From positions 3,566,544 to 3,630,543 of the forward strand of contig JARWIR010000042.1 of assembly GCA_029959085.1 (NCBI GenBank): DNA of 64,000 nucleotides. Reading direction: 5' to 3'. Positions within the stretch are counted from its first letter, which is position 1. Every line of letters starts with the position of its first letter. The notes below the pieces were generated by a model, which was not told the origin of the DNA, searched no databases, and was given only the letters and a program-made list of their open reading frames with translations. Shown one piece after another: positions 12,664 to 23,492 of the stretch. Both the position numbers and the translations under genes were made by a program. Source of the stretch: Nemophila menziesii. Lineage: Eukaryota > Streptophyta > Magnoliopsida > Boraginales > Hydrophyllaceae.

Positions 12664-14160
12664 ATTGATTTCTTTCATCCAATTCCACTTAGAGTTTTAT
12701 TGGTGCATTGATCAAATATCTGATCATACTAGTGTTACATACTCTAGTTAGTTTTCAATTATAATCAAACTCTTTCGTCTAAAACGGAAAGTCCTTATAT
12801 GAATAGAATCATGACATCCATTGTTTTAAACCTATTTCTACAATATGACTGTTGTTTCAGAATTGTTTTATTGTTTGGGGAGCACCTTAATGATATATTA
12901 GTTCAATGGTAACTTAGTTTTTTAATGTTTTATTTACAAATTAAATTTACATTTAATTATTTCTAATTAAGTTTTTATTAGAATTAAATGATTTTTCTTT
13001 TATAATTTTTATTTAAGAAATGAATTTACTTTTGCTCTAATTTAAGAAATCATCTTTTTTAGTCGAATTTTATAAAAGATTTTTTTTTTTGTTCTAAATA
13101 TAAAAGAATTGACTTGTGCAACTTTAGTAACACGGCACATCCACAATTCCTCGTGGTTTGTGGCACCATTCCGAATTTGAGTTTATTACTCACGGGTGTG
13201 TGCGGTGCGGGCCACAACACATAGACCCCTATACTGTATTGGAAGCAATCCCTCACCCCCACCCCTACCCACACCCCCACCCCACCTAAAAGGACTACTC
13301 TCGTTTTCCAGTTACAGCAAACCACAAAATTCACATCACTAAAACATTAGCATTAGAAATTTGATTACTCCATTATGGGTTGAATTGCGTCATTGATTAC
13401 TCCTACCATTTAGTGTAAACATAAAAAGTATGGCTAGCTCATTCTATGCTAAAACTAACCTTGCATTAAGTGTTTGTATTTCCAGTGTCTCTATAAGTAC
13501 CATTATTGGACACACATGGATATTTTTTACAAATTCCCTCAAAGAAGTAAAATCTGTTGGAATTCAAAACCCTCTATTTTAAAATTAGAACTTTTCCAAA
13601 CAACAAGATTAATATCAAGAATGTCAGTTTAAATATTACGAAACCTAGGATGTGAGTTAGCAAATGCAACCATTGACAAAATATTTTAGAAATTTCTTTG
13701 TAATATCAATATTAACTTCTTACTTATAGGTTAGAAAAAATAACTCTTGTTTTCTTTCAAAGATTAGAAAGAAGAACTCACCAATTAACTAAGTAAGTTG
13801 GACAATCACTTCAATAACAATGGAGTGTTTTCCCCAACTATCTAAACTTCTTAAGAGTGATAACCAACCCCAAACGTATAGCCAATAACGATGAAATTAT
13901 TGGAATTACTTATGTTTTTAATATAATGATTCTTTTTCGACAATTTTTTTTAAAAATATTTTAGGTAATTATTTTAGACAATTATAGAAGAAACAATAAC
14001 ATATGTGTTTCTTCAATAGAAAAAGACTTTTTATGATCAACTTATTTGTGATAGTACATAGATCTATATATAGTGTACACATTCCTTTATTTATAACCCA
14101 CAACAACAATACACATATACATATACCTATATATCTATACGTACATTAGTTCATGCTTGA
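12664..14160. other. AT-rich intergenic, no gene recognised
   Basis: A C-rich low-complexity stretch (ACCCCCACCCC words) lies at about 13253-13287. The minus-strand open frame at 13059-13334 spans it and is not supported as a gene. No transposon termini were found. Confidence 0.4.
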
Positions 14161-14420
14161 ATTTTAAAAAGAGTAAATCTCCCGTATGACCATTTATCTT
14201 AGGCCAAAGTATAGCGGCGGTACCCAAGTTTAGAAAAGTAACGAGATAGCCTGGTATCTTTCATTTCGTGACGATGGTGGCCCTTTTTTGACGGAATCGT
14301 CAGTTACCCGTTAGTCAACACCGCGTGACACCAACTCAGTGCCACGTTGGCGCCATGTCAGCACTATGTCAACCGCAATTACACCTCATTGACACGTTTC
14401 CTACATAAAGAATCAAGAGT
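14160..14420. repeat. Dispersed-repeat-like segment, GC-richer
   Basis: This segment carries TTTGACGGAATCGTCAGTTACCC and a run of CCACGTTGGCGCCATG-like words and is clearly richer in GC than its surroundings. Stretches of this kind recur in plant intergenic repeats. I could not find its termini, so no class is given. Confidence 0.3.
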
Positions 14421-14446
14421 CGAAATTTTAATGAAACAGATCACTG

Positions 14447-14592
14447 GACCCCCGTAATGTATCTAGATTTTTATATTCAGAGCAGAAGGTGGGAGAGTAG
14501 TAAACTAGACGCCAAACCCCCATAATGTATCTAGATTTTTTTTATATTCAGAGCAGAAGATGGGAGAGTGGTAAACTAGACCCCAGACCCCC
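14447..14592. repeat. Tandem duplication, two units of about 72 bp
   Basis: Two adjacent units share ACCCCCRTAATGTATCTAG followed by TTTTTATATTCAGAGCAGAAG, GGGAGAGT and GTAAACTAGA. They differ by a few bases and by the length of a T run. The minus-strand open frame at 14505-14702 overlaps the second unit and has no recognisable product. Confidence 0.85.
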
Positions 14593-15826
14593 ATATTCGA
14601 ATAAGTACTATGTCCATATGAATATGCCAAACATTCAATAATGAATTGACCAAAACTCTGACATACATTATAAAAAGGGAGACTAGCCATTGGGAAGAGC
14701 ATACCTTCGAAGACTAGAAGGTCAGACCTCCGATATCTGAATATTTCCTAATTAATTGGTGTCACGTATAATTTGACCCTTGAGGCTTTTCTTTTTATAA
14801 TTTGAAAGTCATTATTTAGCAAAACCATTCTCTACACTAAGTATCAATCTTTCAATTTGATATCTTCAAGAAGAGTTTCAGAGCATTTCAAGCAAAATTT
14901 TAATAATATGTATTTTCTTTGTAAGCTTAACAGTGATATCTACTCGTCAAGGAGTATAGTGATATGTAGTGTAGATTTTGTAGGTCTTAGAGGGGGTGTG
15001 GGTGTGAATAAGACTCTAATATAATTTATGCCACATTAAAAATTAATTTTTCCTAATCCAAGGTAAGTAATGTAACTCAAACCTATAGGACAATCTCTAA
15101 GGAGTAATACTACAATGATCTTGAGAGTTTGTAAGTGTGGAAGCAATATGCGTAGTAGAATAGAATGATAACTAAGGATATAGGAAAGTTAAGGTTCAAG
15201 GTAATTAGGAAAATAAAGAGAAAGTTAAGGGTAGGATAAGTATAACAAAGGAAGTATCTACCTAAGGAGGATAAAGAGATTTTCTAACTAAGTTAGTCGA
15301 GTTTAGCTAAAAACCTATGGTTAGACAATTAAGATCCCATGTGCGACAAGGGATATCTTGATATTTCTATCAAATACTAAAAGGATTAAACATAAACTAA
15401 GCAAGATAGTGTAAATAATGCAAGCGATAAGCAAATGAATTAGTGAAAGAAACTACACAATCATGTATAGTGGTTTGGTTTACCAACACCCACTACCTAA
15501 GGTGGCCACCTTAGGATTCTCAAACTTCTCCACTAAGCTTCTTGATATCTCTTAAGGGTGAGATATAAACCGGTTACAGTGAGGTTAAACCACAACATAG
15601 AAACCGTGACTTTTACTGGCTAAGTCTCAACCTGATATCGAGACTTTTAACGGTTTCGTCACAACCCGAACATGATACTTTTAGCGGTTAAGTCACAACT
15701 TGAGCTCAAACACCTTGAGATAAAACCCTTGTGTAATCCTATATACAATTTAACCACTTCTCTTCACTTAGATCTTGAATCCTATTCTAGTGTAAGAGCT
15801 ACTATCTTGTTTATGATAAGTATTTG

Positions 15827-16893
15827 TGATATACTATATGCGTCCTAGAAGGGGGGTTGAATAGGACAATAGAAATTAATCGGCTAATTTTATTTCAAGT
15901 AAATAAAATTAAAAGCTAATTTGAATCCTATTGTATTAGCAAACTAAATAGTATAAAACTAGATAACCCTAATAGACAATAATATCAAACTATTCAAGTA
16001 GGCATTTTATCAAGCATATAGAGTGCGGAAATATAAAGAGTGTAGAGATAGAATACGATACACAACGATGTATAGTGGTTCGGTTTCCCTACATCCACTA
16101 CCTAAGGAAGCCTCCTTAGGATTTGCAAGATTCTCAACTAATCTTCGTAACTCTTAACCGGGTGAGATACAAACCCTTACAACCACTTCAAAAACCCTTT
16201 GAAGGAAATACACTTGTGTTATCACCAACACAAGGAACCAAGCATAAACCTATGCTCACACTACTCTCTTAATCTATTACAAGAACTAAGAGGAAAGGGA
16301 AAAGTGTTTAGGGGTGCTTATAAAAGCTTTGTAACTAAACTCCTAAATGAGTAGATAAGAACTAATTAGCTTCACAATAAATATGACTTGAATGCTCCTT
16401 TGAAACCTCCTTGAATGATAGAATTAATTGCTCTTAAGATTGGTAGATGGAAGGCTTAAGTTGTGTCTTGAATGAACTCCATTTTATAGCTGCAAATGTG
16501 GTCCAACGGTCAAAAGGCTCTTCTCTAACGGATCTATTTTAACTCCAACGGATATAAGCTTTGTCCTCTTGTAAAGTGCAGAAAACCCTCTTGTGCGGTG
16601 TACCGCGGATATGGTCCGGTGCACCGCATGACTGTTCGACTAAACTTTGAGCTTACTGGTCGGACTATTCAATGCACCGCAATACTGGTCCGTGACTCTG
16701 CGGTGTACCGCGTGGTTCGTCCGGTGTACCGCGGAGCTGCTATTTTGAATTTCAAGCTAAAAACAATGAAGTAAACACAACTAATCTAATGAGGGGTTTT
16801 GGAAAACATCTTAAGTGATACCAAAATGAATTTTAGTGTAAATGATGATTTGTCGAATATTAAAACGGGAATAAAAACAAGGTGAGGCTAACA
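15827..16893 (-). repeat. 3' LTR of the copia element
   Basis: 1067 bp, matching the right LTR throughout as far as I can read it. Near its middle is a GC-rich block with repeated GCGGTGTACCGCG words (about 16597-16735), a set of short palindrome-like repeats that stands out from the AT-rich remainder. Confidence 0.95.
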
Positions 16894-17249
16894 ATCTCCC
16901 CCTTTTTGATGTTTGACAAATCATAAACTTTTGAAGATGCCTAAGATTTAGTTTTGATCAAAAACTCCCCCTCAACCTAATCACTAGAGTTTTTATAAAA
17001 ACTCCCCCTCACAAAATGCATTTGAAAAAGTTTAACTAAAATTTCTCCCCCTTTGTCAACAACAAAAAGAACAAATGATACGATTTTGAAAATAGTAAGG
17101 GGTCAAAACACATTTTGAGTAAAAAACAAGGACCAAAGGAATAAATGGATAACAATTAGAAGCTTCAAAGAACCTATAAAATCAAGAAAATATTAGCAAC
17201 AAGAGAATATACACAAAAAGCACTAAACAACAATGGCAAGATACTAAGG

Positions 17250-17897
17250 TTAGAGAATTTGCATGCCAATCTCACAACGAATTTTCTCAAAAAGATCTTG
17301 GGGTAGAGGTTTAGTAAAGATATCGGCTAGTTGATTTTCGGAGGTGACAAATTCAAGTACAATATCCCCTTTTTGAGTGTGATCACGGATAAAATGATGA
17401 CGGATTTCTATGTGTTTCGTTCTAGAGTGTTGAATGGGATTTTTGGTAAGATTGATAGCGCTAGTGTTATCACAACGAATTGGAACACGATCATACTCTA
17501 GGCCAAAATCTAGTAAGGTTTGTTTCATCCAAAGAATTTGAGTCATACAATTTCCGGCCGCAACATATTCGGCTTCGGCCGTGGATAAAGCAACACTATT
17601 TTGTTTTCTACTAGACCATGAGACAAGGGATTGACCTAAGAATTGGCAACTACCACTAGTGCTCTTCCTATCAAGTCTACAACCGGCATAATCGGCATCC
17701 GAATAACCTATTAGCTCAAAGGAGGTAAATCTTGGGTACCAAAGTCCTAGACTAAGGGTTCCTTTCAAATACCTAAAAATACGCTTAACGGCACTAAGAT
17801 GGGTTTCTTTAGGAGAAGATTGAAATCTAGCACAAAGACACACGGGGAACATAATATCGGGTCTAGAAGCGGTTAAATAAAGTAAGCTACCAATCAT
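17250..17897 (-). pseudogene. copia pol, C-terminal RNase H part after the stop
   Basis: This frame continues pol after one in-frame TGA at 17901-17903. It starts with the family sequence MIGSLLYLTASRPDI and contains the RNase H words YSDADYAGCRLDRKSTSG and STAEAEYVAA, ending with ADIFTKPLP near the C-terminus as usual for copia. Relatives have Arg (CGA) between LY and the next Gly, so a single C-to-T change at a CpG explains the stop. It has no independent start in the family and would not be made as a separate protein. Confidence 0.9.
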
Positions 17898-17900
17898 ACC

Positions 17901-20288
17901 TCAATATAGTTTCTCATCAACATCCTTACCATCTTCATCTTTGTCTAATTTTGTGGATGTGCTCATTGGAGTTCCAATTTCCTTTGCATCTTCAAGTCCA
18001 AATTTTTTGATCAATTCTTTTGTATATTTGGCTTGATTGACAAAGATACCATCTTTCATTTGCTTGATTTGAAGTCCAAGAAAGTAATTTAATTCTCCCA
18101 TCATGCTCATCTCAAATTCCTTATGCATGCTTTTAGAAAAATTCTCACAAAGATTTTCATTAGTAGCACCAAATATAATATCATCCACATAAATTTGAAC
18201 AAGAAGGATATCTTTTGAAGACCTTTTTATAAATAAAGTGGAGTCAATTTTTCCTCTTTTAAAACCATCATCTAATAAAAATTTGCTTAATCGTTCATAC
18301 CAAGCACGAGGAGCTTGTTTTAAACCATATAAAGCCTTTGAAAGTTTAAAAACATGATTTGGAAATTTTGGATCCTCAAAACCCGGAGGTTGTTTAACAA
18401 AAACTTCCTCGTCTATAAAACCATTTAAAAAAGCACTTTTGACATCCATTTGGTAAAGTTTAAAATTCATATAGCAAGCAAAAGCAAGTAGCATACGAAT
18501 AGATTCAAGTCTAGCTACGGGAGCAAAAGTTTCATCGAAATCAATACCTTCCTCTTGATTGTATCCTTGAGCAACTAACCTTGCTTTATTTCTAGTGATT
18601 ATACCGGTGTCATCTAGCTTGTTGCGAAATATCCACTTAGTGCCAATGATAGTAGGGCCAATTGGTTTCTCCATTAATGTCCAAACTTTACTACGCTCAA
18701 ATTGATTTAATTCTTCATGCATAGCGTTAATCCAATGATCATCTAACAATGCTTCTTTAATATTCTTGGGCTCAATTTGAGATAAGAATGCTTGATGAGC
18801 ACATAGAGCAATAATACGAGAGCGAGTGGTAACACCTTCTTTTGGATCACCTAGAATTAATTCACTTGGGTGATCTTTGATATGTTTCCAACACTTTGGT
18901 AAATCCGTACTAGCTTCATTTAGCATTTGATCATTTTCCTTAGGAGATTCATCATGAGACTTTATTTCTTGAGTAGGAGATTCTAAGGATTTATCTTGTG
19001 GAGCATCTTCATGTAATTCAACATCTACTACTTTCTTGATATTAAAAGGATTAGTCTCATCAAAGTCAACATGCATAGATTCCTCTCCCTTAGTGGAATA
19101 ACCAAGAAAAATACCTTCATCCGATTTAGCATCAAATTTTCCCAAATAGTCCCTAGTGTTTAAGATTAAACATTTGCACCCAAAAACACGAAAGTAAGCA
19201 ATGGTTGGTGGTCTACCATTCCAAAGCTCATAAGGGGTTTTCTTAATAAGGGGTCTAATTAGAACTCTATTTAACACATAACAAGCCGTATGAACGGCTT
19301 CACCCCAAAAGTATGTAGGCAAGCTATGTTCTTTTAGCATTGTTCTAGCCATTTCTTGTAGAGTTCGGTTTTTCCTTTCCACTACCCCATTTTGTTGGGG
19401 AGTTCTAGGGGCCGAAAAATTATGCTCAATCCCAAATTCATCACAAAAATGCACAAAAGGAGAATTCACATATTCACTACCATTATCACTACGAATGCAT
19501 GTAATAGAGTAGCCTTTCTCATTTTGCACCTTTCTACAAAGTTTTGCAAATTCATTGAAGGCATCACTTTTCAAAGCAAGGAACATCACCCATGTGAATC
19601 TAGTGTAATCATCAACAACAACAAAGACATATCTAGACCCTCCTAGACTAGTGACATCAACGGGACCAAAAAGGTCCATATGCAATAATTGAAGTGGCCT
19701 AACGGTGATGACCTTATTAATGGATTTAAAAGATGAACGATGTTGTTTACCAAGTTGACATGCATCACATAATTTATCTTTATCAAATTTGTAAATAGGC
19801 AAACCAACAACAAGATTTTTTCTAGATAATTTTGAAATTAAATCCATGCTAGCATGTCCTAAACGTCTATGCCAAAGCCAACTATCATTTACCACGGATA
19901 AGCATTTAATATGTTTACACATAAGACTCTCAAGATCAACAACAAAAACATTATCCGATCTTTTTGCAATAAACATAGTATCTAACTCATCATTTTTGAA
20001 AACAACACATCTAGATGCTTCAAATTTAACACTAAAACCAACATCACAAAGTTGACTAATACTAAGCAAGTTAAAAGAGAGACCCTCAACAAGTAACACA
20101 TTAGAGATAAGTAAAGAGTTCATATTACCAATGTTACCTTTACCCAAAACGCGTTTCTTAGTGTTGTCGGCAAAAGTAACTCTATCACCTTTTGTTTTAT
20201 ATAAATTTGTAAATAATGATGGATTTCCGGTCATGTGTCTTGAGCATCCACTATCAAGTAGCCATATGTTTTGCTTCTTGATGCTCAA
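17901..20288 (-). CDS. pol: copia pol: protease, integrase, reverse transcriptase
   Basis: The frame encodes 795 residues. Protease is at the start with DSGCSRHMTG (about residues 12-21). Integrase follows: the zinc-binding region HRRLGHAS...CDACQLGK, then the catalytic core with MDLFGPV, VVVDDYTRFTWV and IRSDNGSEY and the Glu of PQQNGVVERKNRTLQ. Reverse transcriptase comes next (about residues 515-760) with FDETFAPVARLESIR, LYQMDVKSAFLNG and the active-site YVDD in IYVDDIIFGATNE. Between integrase and reverse transcriptase the sequence reads FLGYSTKGEESMHVDFDETN, about a dozen residues shorter than relatives here. Pol lies in the same frame as gag, seven codons downstream of it. It ends at a premature TGA, so RNase H is cut off. 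Confidence 0.95.
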   Translation of the reverse strand: MSIKKQNIWLLDSGCSRHMTGNPSLFTNLYKTKGDRVTFADNTKKRVLGKGNIGNMNSLLISNVLLVEGLSFNLLSISQLCDVGFSVKFEASRCVVFKNDELDTMFIAKRSDNVFVVDLESLMCKHIKCLSVVNDSWLWHRRLGHASMDLISKLSRKNLVVGLPIYKFDKDKLCDACQLGKQHRSSFKSINKVITVRPLQLLHMDLFGPVDVTSLGGSRYVFVVVDDYTRFTWVMFLALKSDAFNEFAKLCRKVQNEKGYSITCIRSDNGSEYVNSPFVHFCDEFGIEHNFSAPRTPQQNGVVERKNRTLQEMARTMLKEHSLPTYFWGEAVHTACYVLNRVLIRPLIKKTPYELWNGRPPTIAYFRVFGCKCLILNTRDYLGKFDAKSDEGIFLGYSTKGEESMHVDFDETNPFNIKKVVDVELHEDAPQDKSLESPTQEIKSHDESPKENDQMLNEASTDLPKCWKHIKDHPSELILGDPKEGVTTRSRIIALCAHQAFLSQIEPKNIKEALLDDHWINAMHEELNQFERSKVWTLMEKPIGPTIIGTKWIFRNKLDDTGIITRNKARLVAQGYNQEEGIDFDETFAPVARLESIRMLLAFACYMNFKLYQMDVKSAFLNGFIDEEVFVKQPPGFEDPKFPNHVFKLSKALYGLKQAPRAWYERLSKFLLDDGFKRGKIDSTLFIKRSSKDILLVQIYVDDIIFGATNENLCENFSKSMHKEFEMSMMGELNYFLGLQIKQMKDGIFVNQAKYTKELIKKFGLEDAKEIGTPMSTSTKLDKDEDGKDVDEKLY

Positions 20289-20309
20289 TCCCTACATACA
20301 AAAAATAAT

Positions 20310-22100
20310 TTAAGCTTTAGGTACCCAATTTGGATTGGGTCCATGAGGGTTAGTGGATTTCCTTTTTAAGACCCATTTAGGCCTTTTCCAAATTGGCACA
20401 AGAGATCCCAAATCCAATAATTTACGATAGTAACAATGAGATGCATCATGACCAAGTTTTTCACAATAGGTGCAAGTGATAGAAGATTTTGAAGAAGATG
20501 GGATTTCATTTGAAATTTTGGATTTTACAAAGACATTTTTCAAAGGTTTTTGGTGAGTGAATGGATCATATCCAACACCACTTTTTTCACAAGCCATTCT
20601 TTGAGAACCTAAAATTAAATCCAAGTTTTCTTGCCCACTAGTAAATTTTAAAATAATGGCATTTTGATCAACAATCTTTTTCTCTAACAAAGCTTTTTCT
20701 TCCAAAAGATTTTTCTCAATAAGATGAAGTTTCTCATTATCATCTATACATTCATCACAAAGATTTTGACAATCTTCCAAAGCTTTCAAAACCTCTTTAG
20801 TTCTATTTTTCTCAAATTCTAAATCTTTTGTTAAAACTTTGTTTGTTTCAATAGAATTTAAAAAATCATTATAAAGAGAATCAAATGCCTCATGAATATC
20901 TTGTTCACTAGCATCATCATTAGTTAAAGAGAGTTTAGATTTTGGAGTTACCTCATCATGATTTGCCATAAAGGCAAAGTGAGTAGTACCGGTATCATCA
21001 TCCGAAGAAGCATCTTCATCATTTTCAAGTTTTCGCATAAAAGCAACAAGATTGACATTTTCATTGTCACTTTCTTCTTCCTCCGAATTTTGAGTATCCC
21101 AAGTGATATTAGCATGCATTGCTCTCTTAAGTTTCTCCTTTTGAAGAAGAGGACAATAAGTCTTGATGTGACCAACTTTCTTGCAATGATAGCAAGTGGG
21201 TTCGTCTTGTTTGATAGCTCTATAATTCTTCTTGTAAGGTGAGGAAGAACTTCCTTTCTTGGCAAAGCGTTTGTATCTCATGAATTTTTTCATATCTCTT
21301 GCCAACATAGCTACTCCTTCATCTTCACTAGTTTCTTCTTCATGTGAATTTTCTTCTTCACTTTCCTTTCTTTCTTTTCGTTCTTTCAACTTGGTACTCA
21401 TAGCATGGAAAGCAATAGATTTCTTAATCTTTTTCTCCTCATCATCTCTTATCTTTTCTTCTTCAAGCACAAGCTCCTCCGTCATGAGGTTGCAAATGAG
21501 TTCATGAACCGTCATTTTTGAAAGATCTTTAGTATCCCTTATAGAGTTGATCTTTGTCTTGTATTTCCTTGGAAGAGCAAATAAGATTTTTCGGCATTGT
21601 TCCTTGTTGGTGTATTCTTGACCAAGAGTCTTCAAGGTGTTAACAATGTTAGAAAATCTTTGATGCATAGCATTCAAGGCTTCATCGGGCTCCATACGAA
21701 AAAGCTCATACTTAGTGATAAAGAGACCAATCTTAGTTTCTTTAATATCTTCCGTTCCTTGATATGATAGCTCCAAGAGTTGCCACATTTCATGAGCGGA
21801 GTTGCATTCACTAACTCTAGCGTATTCCGTGACACTTAATCCATTAATGAGAATGTTCATAGCTTTGTTGTTTTTGGTGAGTTTAGCTATGTCTTGATCA
21901 TTGTAATCATCTTCATTTTTCACCTCCGTAGTACTACCCGTAACATAAGGAACATAAGGACCTTTCTTGATAGCAAGCCATAAGAAGTAATCAATTCCTT
22001 TCACATGAATCTCCATTTTCTTCTTCCATCCAAAGTAGTCTTTTCCTACAAAAAGCGGAGGTCTAGTAGAACATGAACCTTCCGGTTGATTAGAATCCAT
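20310..22100 (-). CDS. gag: copia gag polyprotein
   Basis: 596 residues starting MDSNQPEGSCSTRPPLFVGK shortly downstream of the primer-binding site. It is the capsid/nucleocapsid precursor that packages the element RNA. The N-terminal half carries the gag-type (UBN2) region with FGWKKKMEIHVKGIDYFLW. A CCHC zinc knuckle CYHCKKVGHIKTYC is at about residue 302, and a second, CTYCEKLGHDASHC, at about 542. Between them lie acidic and coiled-coil-like segments. It ends with TAA; five codons later a TAG follows, then pol in the same frame. Pol expression therefore requires readthrough, splicing or internal initiation. The reading frame is intact. Confidence 0.93.
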   Translation of the reverse strand: MDSNQPEGSCSTRPPLFVGKDYFGWKKKMEIHVKGIDYFLWLAIKKGPYVPYVTGSTTEVKNEDDYNDQDIAKLTKNNKAMNILINGLSVTEYARVSECNSAHEMWQLLELSYQGTEDIKETKIGLFITKYELFRMEPDEALNAMHQRFSNIVNTLKTLGQEYTNKEQCRKILFALPRKYKTKINSIRDTKDLSKMTVHELICNLMTEELVLEEEKIRDDEEKKIKKSIAFHAMSTKLKERKERKESEEENSHEEETSEDEGVAMLARDMKKFMRYKRFAKKGSSSSPYKKNYRAIKQDEPTCYHCKKVGHIKTYCPLLQKEKLKRAMHANITWDTQNSEEEESDNENVNLVAFMRKLENDEDASSDDDTGTTHFAFMANHDEVTPKSKLSLTNDDASEQDIHEAFDSLYNDFLNSIETNKVLTKDLEFEKNRTKEVLKALEDCQNLCDECIDDNEKLHLIEKNLLEEKALLEKKIVDQNAIILKFTSGQENLDLILGSQRMACEKSGVGYDPFTHQKPLKNVFVKSKISNEIPSSSKSSITCTYCEKLGHDASHCYYRKLLDLGSLVPIWKRPKWVLKRKSTNPHGPNPNWVPKA

Positions 22101-22133
22101 ATCGTATTAACTCTAGAAACGATTAAGTACAAT

Positions 22134-22153
22134 AGAGCTCGGCTCTGATACCA
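22134..22153 (-). other. Primer-binding site, initiator tRNA-Met
   Basis: Read on the minus strand, TGGTATCAGAGCC follows the 5' LTR end (TATATCA) after two bases. It is complementary to the 3' end of plant initiator tRNA-Met, the usual primer of copia elements. Confidence 0.9.
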
Positions 22154-22155
22154 AT

Positions 22156-23222
22156 TGATATACTATATGCGTCCTAGAAGGGGGGTTGAATAGGACAATA
22201 GAAATTAATCGGCTAATTTTATTTCAAGTAAATAAAATTAAAAGCTAATTTGAATCCTATTGTATTAGCAAACTAAATAGTATAAAACTAGATAACCCTA
22301 ATAGACAATAATATCAAACTATTCAAGTAGGCATTTTATCAAGCATATAGAGTGCGGAAATATAAAGAGTGTAGAGATAGAATACGATACACAACGATGT
22401 ATAGTGGTTCGGTTTCCCTACATCCACTACCTAAGGAAGCCTCCTTAGGATTTGCAAGATTCTCAACTAATCTTCGTAACTCTTAACCGGGTGAGATACA
22501 AACCCTTACAACCACTTCAAAAACCCTTTGAAGGAAATACACTTGTGTTATCACCAACACAAGGAACCAAGCATAAACCTATGCTCACACTACTCTCTTA
22601 ATCTATTACAAGAACTAAGAGGAAAGGGAAAAGTGTTTAGGGGTGCTTATAAAAGCTTTGTAACTAAACTCCTAAATGAGTAGATAAGAACTAATTAGCT
22701 TCACAATAAATATGACTTGAATGCTCCTTTGAAACCTCCTTGAATGATAGAATTAATTGCTCTTAAGATTGGTAGATGGAAGGCTTAAGTTGTGTCTTGA
22801 ATGAACTCCATTTTATAGCTGCAAATGTGGTCCAACGGTCAAAAGGCTCTTCTCTAACGGATCTATTTTAACTCCAACGGATATAAGCTTTGTCCTCTTG
22901 TAAAGTGCAGAAAACCCTCTTGTGCGGTGTACCGCGGATATGGTCCGGTGCACCGCATGACTGTTCGACTAAACTTTGAGCTTACTGGTCGGACTATTCA
23001 ATGCACCGCAATACTGGTCCGTGACTCTGCGGTGTACCGCGTGGTTCGTCCGGTGTACCGCGGAGCTGCTATTTTGAATTTCAAGCTAAAAACAATGAAG
23101 TAAACACAACTAATCTAATGAGGGGTTTTGGAAAACATCTTAAGTGATACCAAAATGAATTTTAGTGTAAATGATGATTTGTCGAATATTAAAACGGGAA
23201 TAAAAACAAGGTGAGGCTAACA
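22156..23222 (-). repeat. 5' LTR of the copia element
   Basis: 1067 bp, matching 15827-16893. On the minus strand this LTR is upstream of gag, so it carries the promoter and RNA start of the element. I did not try to place the U3, R and U5 boundaries. Confidence 0.95.
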
Positions 23223-23398
23223 ATTTGTTTACAATAAGAGTAAATGATAACTCCTAATGAGTAGATATAATAATCAATACAACAATTGTAATTTAATGAT
23301 ATGAGAATGAATATAATATCTTGTGAATTCTTTATTGAAGTATTGGATAGTAAAGTGATCGATCAGAGCTTCAAGAGGCGAGGTAGATGATTCATAGT

Positions 23399-23400
<2 letters not shown>

Positions 23401-23487
<87 letters not shown>
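23401..23487. repeat. (CT)n followed by (AT)n microsatellite
   Basis: A run of about 54 bases of CT passes directly into about 34 bases of AT. It lies in the older LTR flank of the copia element. Such compound tracts are unstable in length. Confidence 0.97.

Positions 23488-23492
<5 letters not shown>

Larger units (their letters stand above)
15827..23222 (-). mobile_element. Ty1/copia LTR retrotransposon, SIRE-like, near intact
   Basis: The whole element is 7396 bp. Two 1067-bp LTRs (15827-16893 and 22156-23222) show no difference that I could find by eye. Each has the plus-strand form TGATATACT...GGCTAACA. The target-site duplication ATTTG is perfect (15822-15826 and 23223-23227). On the minus strand the 5' LTR is followed by TGGTATCAGAGCC, the primer-binding site for initiator tRNA-Met, and the 3' LTR is preceded by the polypurine tract AAAAAGGGGGAGAT. 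Domain order is gag, protease, integrase, reverse transcriptase, RNase H, which is the copia order. The gag type suggests the SIRE/Maximus lineage. Identical LTRs imply very recent insertion. Pol carries one premature stop, so this copy is probably defective on its own. Confidence 0.97.
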
